From: Immundisolibacteraceae bacterium
GTDB taxonomy: Bacteria > Pseudomonadota > Gammaproteobacteria > Immundisolibacterales > Immundisolibacteraceae
DNA: 15,337 nucleotides
Assembly (NCBI GenBank): GCA_016763355.1
Contig: JAESTY010000031.1
Coordinates: 1 to 15,337, forward strand
Direction: 5' to 3'
Position numbers and translations under genes: made by a program. Positions within the stretch are counted from its first letter, which is position 1, and every line of letters starts with the position of its first letter. Positions 12,496 to 15,337 of the stretch are shown here, piece after piece. The notes under the pieces were generated by a model that searched no databases, was not told the DNA's origin, and saw only the letters and a list, made by a program, of their open reading frames with translations.

Positions 12496-13834
12496 ATCAG
12501 TAGGTAATTTATTTGGAGTTTTTGGTTTAAAAACTTCTCAATTTCAGAAGCAATTAAAAAACTTAGAGAGAAGTATCAAAAAATCTACTCGAAGTTTTAA
12601 AAAAATTGGAGAGAGTATTAATAAGAACTTTACTCTTCCATTAATCGCTGTTTCTGCTGCTTCTTTTAAGATGTCTAAAGACTTTAATGAATCAATGTCA
12701 AATGTTGCAACATTAATTCCAGACAATATTAAAAGAATAAACTCTCTAAAGGATTCGATACAGGATCTATCCATTAAATCAGGCGAATCTACTAGCGAAT
12801 TGTCTGAAGGTTTATACAATGTAGTTTCAGCCCTTGGAGATTCTAGTGAATCAATGGATACTTTAGAACTTGCTACCAAATCCGCAAAAGCTGGAGTTGG
12901 TTCTATTGATGATGCGATTGGTTTGTTATCAGCTACCACAAAAGGTTATGGAGATACTACTTTTGCAGCACAAAAAAAGGTAGCAGACTTTGCACAAATG
13001 ACTATTAAACTTGGTCAAACAACCCTTGCTGATTTGGGTGTATCTATCCAACAAGTAACAAGTTTATCTAATGAACTTGGTGTGTCACAAGAAGAGCTTT
13101 TTAGCTCATTTTCTTCAACTACTGGAGTACTTGGAAATGCTTCTATTGTTGCAACTCAATATAAGGCTACTTTAAAGGCTTTAATTAATCCTAAAAAAGA
13201 TTTAATCAAACTCTATAAAAAAATGGGGATTGAATCAGGAAAGCAGCTTATAGCGCAAGAAGGATTACAAGGAGCGTTAAAGCTAATTGCAAAACATGCT
13301 AAAGATACAAAGCTACCACTTCAAAAACTTGTAGGTAGTGCTGAAGCTGTTGCATTTGCTCTTTCTTTAACAGGAGCACAAGCTAAAAAATTTAAAAGTG
13401 ACTTAGATGCAATGAGAAAATCGGCAGGTGCATTAGATGAAGCCTTTAGACAAAAAACTGAAGGAATAGCAAAGCTTGGTTTTCAATATGATCGATTAAT
13501 TCAAAGAATAAAAGTTACCATTCAAATCATGGGTGATGCTTTGGGTCCAGCAATCACTAGAATTAGTGAGTATATAGAACCGTTGTCAGTAGGAATTAAA
13601 TTAACTGCTGAAAACTTTAAGGGCTTATCTAAAGAAACCAAAAATATTGTTTTTGATTTTGCGCTTTTAGTTTCTGGTGCTGGCCTTACTTTTTCAGCCC
13701 TTGGTGCATTAGGTTCTGTTAGTGGTGTTGCTGTAGCTGGGTTATCTAAATTGCTTCCAACATTCAGAACTGGGACTAAGACCGTAATTAACGGTGAACA
13801 AATCGTAGTTACCTACAACGTAAAATTTGCATAG
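12488..13834 (+). CDS. tape measure protein, TP901 type, 3' truncated
   Basis: A 448-residue tail length protein. After a coiled-coil N-terminus (SQFQKQLKNLERSIKKSTRSFKK, about 17-39) come MSKDFNESMSNVATL (62-76), LSIKSGESTSELSEGLYNVVSALG (94-117), LELATKSAKAGVGSIDDAIGLLSATTKGYG (126-155) and later LGVSIQQVTSLSNELGVSQEELFSSFSSTTGV (183-214), the standard TP901 core. A hydrophobic stretch is at about 390-424. ATG 12488 is chosen: GGAG at 12478-12481 precedes it and it overlaps the chaperone stop (ATGGGTAA). Tape measures of this type are usually 700-1500 residues, and this one ends soon after its first hydrophobic segment with a short beta-like tail (TKTVINGEQIVVTYNVKF, from about 430) unlike the rest. 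The gene appears cut and joined to other sequence near 13755-13780, by recombination or assembly error. Confidence 0.85.
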   Translation: MGKSVGNLFGVFGLKTSQFQKQLKNLERSIKKSTRSFKKIGESINKNFTLPLIAVSAASFKMSKDFNESMSNVATLIPDNIKRINSLKDSIQDLSIKSGESTSELSEGLYNVVSALGDSSESMDTLELATKSAKAGVGSIDDAIGLLSATTKGYGDTTFAAQKKVADFAQMTIKLGQTTLADLGVSIQQVTSLSNELGVSQEELFSSFSSTTGVLGNASIVATQYKATLKALINPKKDLIKLYKKMGIESGKQLIAQEGLQGALKLIAKHAKDTKLPLQKLVGSAEAVAFALSLTGAQAKKFKSDLDAMRKSAGALDEAFRQKTEGIAKLGFQYDRLIQRIKVTIQIMGDALGPAITRISEYIEPLSVGIKLTAENFKGLSKETKNIVFDFALLVSGAGLTFSALGALGSVSGVAVAGLSKLLPTFRTGTKTVINGEQIVVTYNVKFA

Positions 13835-13851
13835 AAATTAACATTTATTAA
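13755..13851. other. probable mosaic or chimeric junction
   Basis: The tape measure loses its character here and reaches a stop at 13832-13834; a 17-base AT-rich gap without a ribosome site then leads to the first of three unrelated genes. G+C rises (two sampled 60-base lines gave 20/60 in the tape measure and 29/60 near the right end), Shine-Dalgarno sequences disappear, and protein style changes. The exact breakpoint cannot be fixed, because the last 20 or so codons of the tape-measure frame may already belong to the right-hand sequence. Confidence 0.6.
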
Positions 13852-14667
13852 ATGGCAGTAGCCTTTCGTTCATCAGCTTCAACAGCCTTTGCAAACGCGG
13901 CAACTTCAGTTGTAACAAAACCATCAGGATTAGCGGTGGGTGATTTAATGATTGCTCAATTTAGCGCTGAGAGCGGGGCTTATACCTACACACCCCCAAC
14001 TGGATTTACTTTAATAGACACAATTACTGGAGGAGCGAATAGAGCTTCAAAAATCTATTATAAAGTTGCTGATTCCTCGGATGTTGCAGCTTCAAACTTT
14101 ACCTTTACTATTACTGGAGGGCCAGGACAGTGTTCTGCTAATATTATGGCCTTTTCAGGAGCAAGCGTCCCTCAACCTGTTTATTCAAATTCTAAAGTTG
14201 TTAATGCCTCCAGTGTGTTAAGTATTCCAACAATTAGCGTATTAGCTAACAGTATTCTTGTTCAGTGTATGGTTACGAGTACTGGAGGAACTTCTTCGGC
14301 AAGCGGTTACGCAATCGCTACAAGCAACCCGACCTGGACAGAGGCTTGGGATGCCAATGTTTCTGCGGTTATTTCTCATGCTTCAGCCTATAGTGCGGTT
14401 AGAGCCGCTTCAACTGATACTGGAGCTGGTTCAATTACCATTGCATCTGGAACAGCGTTAACTGGTGGAGCATTAATGTTATCTATTCCCCCAGATCAAT
14501 CAATTTCAACTAGCGATACAGTTACCAGTTCGGAAGTTAGAACATTAAATCTTAACTTTATAGCTACAGATACAATTACTAGCTCAGACAGTGTCACAGG
14601 AGTTATCTCTCGTGTATGGACAAAACTTGCTCGCAACATTAAATCATGGACTAACCAAGACAGATGA
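13852..14667 (+). CDS. Ser/Thr/Gly/Ala-rich virion-like protein, unknown function
   Basis: A 271-residue protein, beta-rich and low in charge: VAFRSSASTAFANAATSVVTKPSGLAVGDLMIAQFS, PPTGFTLIDTITGG, KIYYKVADSSDVAASNFTFTITGG, then LSIPTISVLANSILVQCMV. This pattern (strand, PxGxxxGDLM, PxGF, KVAxxxD, F) recalls a beta-sandwich module common in marine and freshwater phage tail-fibre or carbohydrate-binding structural proteins. A repeat-like C-terminal part (STSDTVTSSEVR, ATDTITSSDSVTG, about 222-252) leads into a basic end. There is no signal peptide and no catalytic motif. The start has no ribosome site: the 17 bases before ATG are nearly all A/T. It overlaps the next gene as ATGA. A structural role on the virion surface is likely; the gene appears to come from a different genome than the rest of the window. 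Confidence 0.6.
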   Translation: MAVAFRSSASTAFANAATSVVTKPSGLAVGDLMIAQFSAESGAYTYTPPTGFTLIDTITGGANRASKIYYKVADSSDVAASNFTFTITGGPGQCSANIMAFSGASVPQPVYSNSKVVNASSVLSIPTISVLANSILVQCMVTSTGGTSSASGYAIATSNPTWTEAWDANVSAVISHASAYSAVRAASTDTGAGSITIASGTALTGGALMLSIPPDQSISTSDTVTSSEVRTLNLNFIATDTITSSDSVTGVISRVWTKLARNIKSWTNQDR

Positions 14668-14930
14668 CAGTAGAAGAACGCTTACAAAAACTAGAGAAAG
14701 AACTGGCAGATATGCGTCTAGCCAAAGATGTCGTCTATACAGAATCAATCAGAGCAAGGGTTCTTGAAGATGCAGTTCTGTCAGGCATTTTAGATACCAC
14801 AATGACAGCCCTTAACGGATCCACCACTGTCAGTGCTTTCCCTACGACCATTAATTACGCAAAACAATTTGATAAGCGTCTGTTAGTTTATATCGACAAG
14901 ATTCCTTATCACATTGGACTTTACTCATAA
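14664..14930 (+). CDS. small protein with N-terminal coiled coil, unknown function
   Basis: An 88-residue protein not recognised. Residues 1-20 (VEERLQKLEKELADMRLA) form a short coiled coil, followed by a helical part (YTESIRARVLEDAVLSGILDTTM) and a beta-like end (KRLLVYIDKIPYHIGLYS). A coiled-coil head on a small protein between two virion-like genes could be a trimerising fibre or baseplate adaptor, but nothing proves it. It starts inside the previous gene (ATGA) and its TAA stop overlaps the next ATG by one base (TAATG). No ribosome site is present, so translation probably depends on coupling. Confidence 0.55.
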   Translation: MTVEERLQKLEKELADMRLAKDVVYTESIRARVLEDAVLSGILDTTMTALNGSTTVSAFPTTINYAKQFDKRLLVYIDKIPYHIGLYS

Positions 14931-15337
14931 TGCCCACCTTCAAAATCCCAAATCAAAATGGCCATGTAAGACAGCTTAATCTTAATGATACTGCTGGAGA
15001 GCTTTTAGCAACACGAGACATTGACCTCAGAACAAACCCAGGCAAGATAAAACTTGCTAGACCTTTCGTGCAGACAGCGACGGCAACTACCTTAGCCAAC
15101 AATTTTGTAAGGGGATTTGCTCAGAAAGGTGATTCAACTTCAGAGAACGTTCTGTCCGCTTTGACAGACGATACATTATCTTCCGCTAGCCATCCTTTTA
15201 CTTCATGGGCTACTGCTGATTCAAGTCCCCAAAACGCTGAAGACTGCTGTGTATTCCAAGGTCAGTTAATCATTTCTAGCACTACTGATTTAGATGCTTG
15301 GAATTTCAATGTAACTTATACCACTGGGTTCTGGACA
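14930..15337 (+). CDS. partial virion-like protein, runs off the window
   Basis: An open frame of 136 codons from ATG 14930 to the last base with no stop. It begins MPTFKIPNQNGHVRQLNLN, continues DIDLRTNPGKIKLARPFV (about 30-47), then a Ser/Thr-rich stretch and CCVFQGQLIISSTTDLDAWNF (about 106-126). The alternating short hydrophobic and polar strands and the K-I-x-L-A-R-P-F phrase look like the start of a large beta-propeller or fibre-type structural protein of environmental phages. The start follows directly on the previous stop (TAATG) without a ribosome site. Function cannot be named from this part. Confidence 0.55.
   Translation, partial: MPTFKIPNQNGHVRQLNLNDTAGELLATRDIDLRTNPGKIKLARPFVQTATATTLANNFVRGFAQKGDSTSENVLSALTDDTLSSASHPFTSWATADSSPQNAEDCCVFQGQLIISSTTDLDAWNFNVTYTTGFWT

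Noticed and set aside
12544..12939. Minus-strand frame of 131 residues inside the tape measure
   Set aside because: Antisense to a strongly family-like region; no start signal and no recognisable domain.
14258..14461. Alternative + frame of 67 residues inside the Ser/Thr-rich gene
   Set aside because: Leu/Gln-rich frame produced by the repetitive composition of the main gene; no start signal.
1..15337. Terminal repeat or circular overlap of the window
   Set aside because: The first and last bases differ in composition and share no visible overlap; the last gene is simply cut.

Overview
The window reads as part of an AT-rich (roughly one third G+C) temperate or plasmid-like siphovirus of a low-GC, probably Gram-negative host. 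Every recognisable gene is on the + strand. The host cannot be named from sequence alone. The style (A-rich spacers, strong AGGAG-type ribosome sites, G homopolymers in AT-rich DNA) would suit Campylobacterota or an AT-rich gammaproteobacterium, but that is a guess.

Layout. (1) 1-1468: a maintenance module with a short ParA-type ATPase (77-682), a ribbon-helix-helix protein (712-915) and a winged-helix plus coiled-coil protein (968-1468). Perfect palindromes lie in front of the first and third genes and directly after the third. (2) 1469-1730: a 262-base non-coding stretch with repeated AATTCACA half-sites, a TATAAT box and a distant 13-base inverted repeat. (3) 1731-2919: a zinc-ribbon protein overlapping an HNH endonuclease fused to a degenerate P-loop kinase-like domain. 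(4) 2920-3004: a spacer bounded by G-runs, a reasonable place to look for a cos site. (5) 3005-8462: an HK97-type packaging and head module: P27-family small terminase, large terminase, portal, ClpP-type prohead protease and HK97-fold major capsid protein. (6) 8553-11412: a capsid-associated protein, gp6-like connector, head closure protein, an uncommon Rossmann-like DUF115/GT42-like protein, an HK97 gp10-like protein and a DUF3168-type tail completion protein. (7) 11427-13834: major tail protein, a tail assembly chaperone with a canonical -1 slippery site that makes a G-GT pair, and the start of a TP901-type tape measure.

The phage story breaks inside the tape measure. The gene stops after 448 codons, just past a hydrophobic stretch, with an ending unlike a tape measure. 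Downstream (13852-15337) there are three genes of a different style: higher G+C, no Shine-Dalgarno sequences, one-to-four-base overlaps and Ser/Thr/Gly/Ala-rich virion-like proteins. This is either a real mosaic junction or an assembly chimera near 13755-13850. The last gene runs off the window.

Working together: the ParA module would hold the element as a low-copy plasmid prophage. HNH plus terminase would cut and package DNA through the portal into a capsid matured by the ClpP-like protease. The connector, closure and completion proteins would join it to a non-contractile tail set by the tape measure. No integrase, lysis, replication initiator, tRNA or CRISPR was seen. The points most worth a second look are the tape-measure junction, the slippery site, the leader ORF overlapping the portal start, the HNH/P-loop fusion with a lost Walker lysine, the DUF115/GT42-like gene in the neck cluster, and the dyad-rich control regions.
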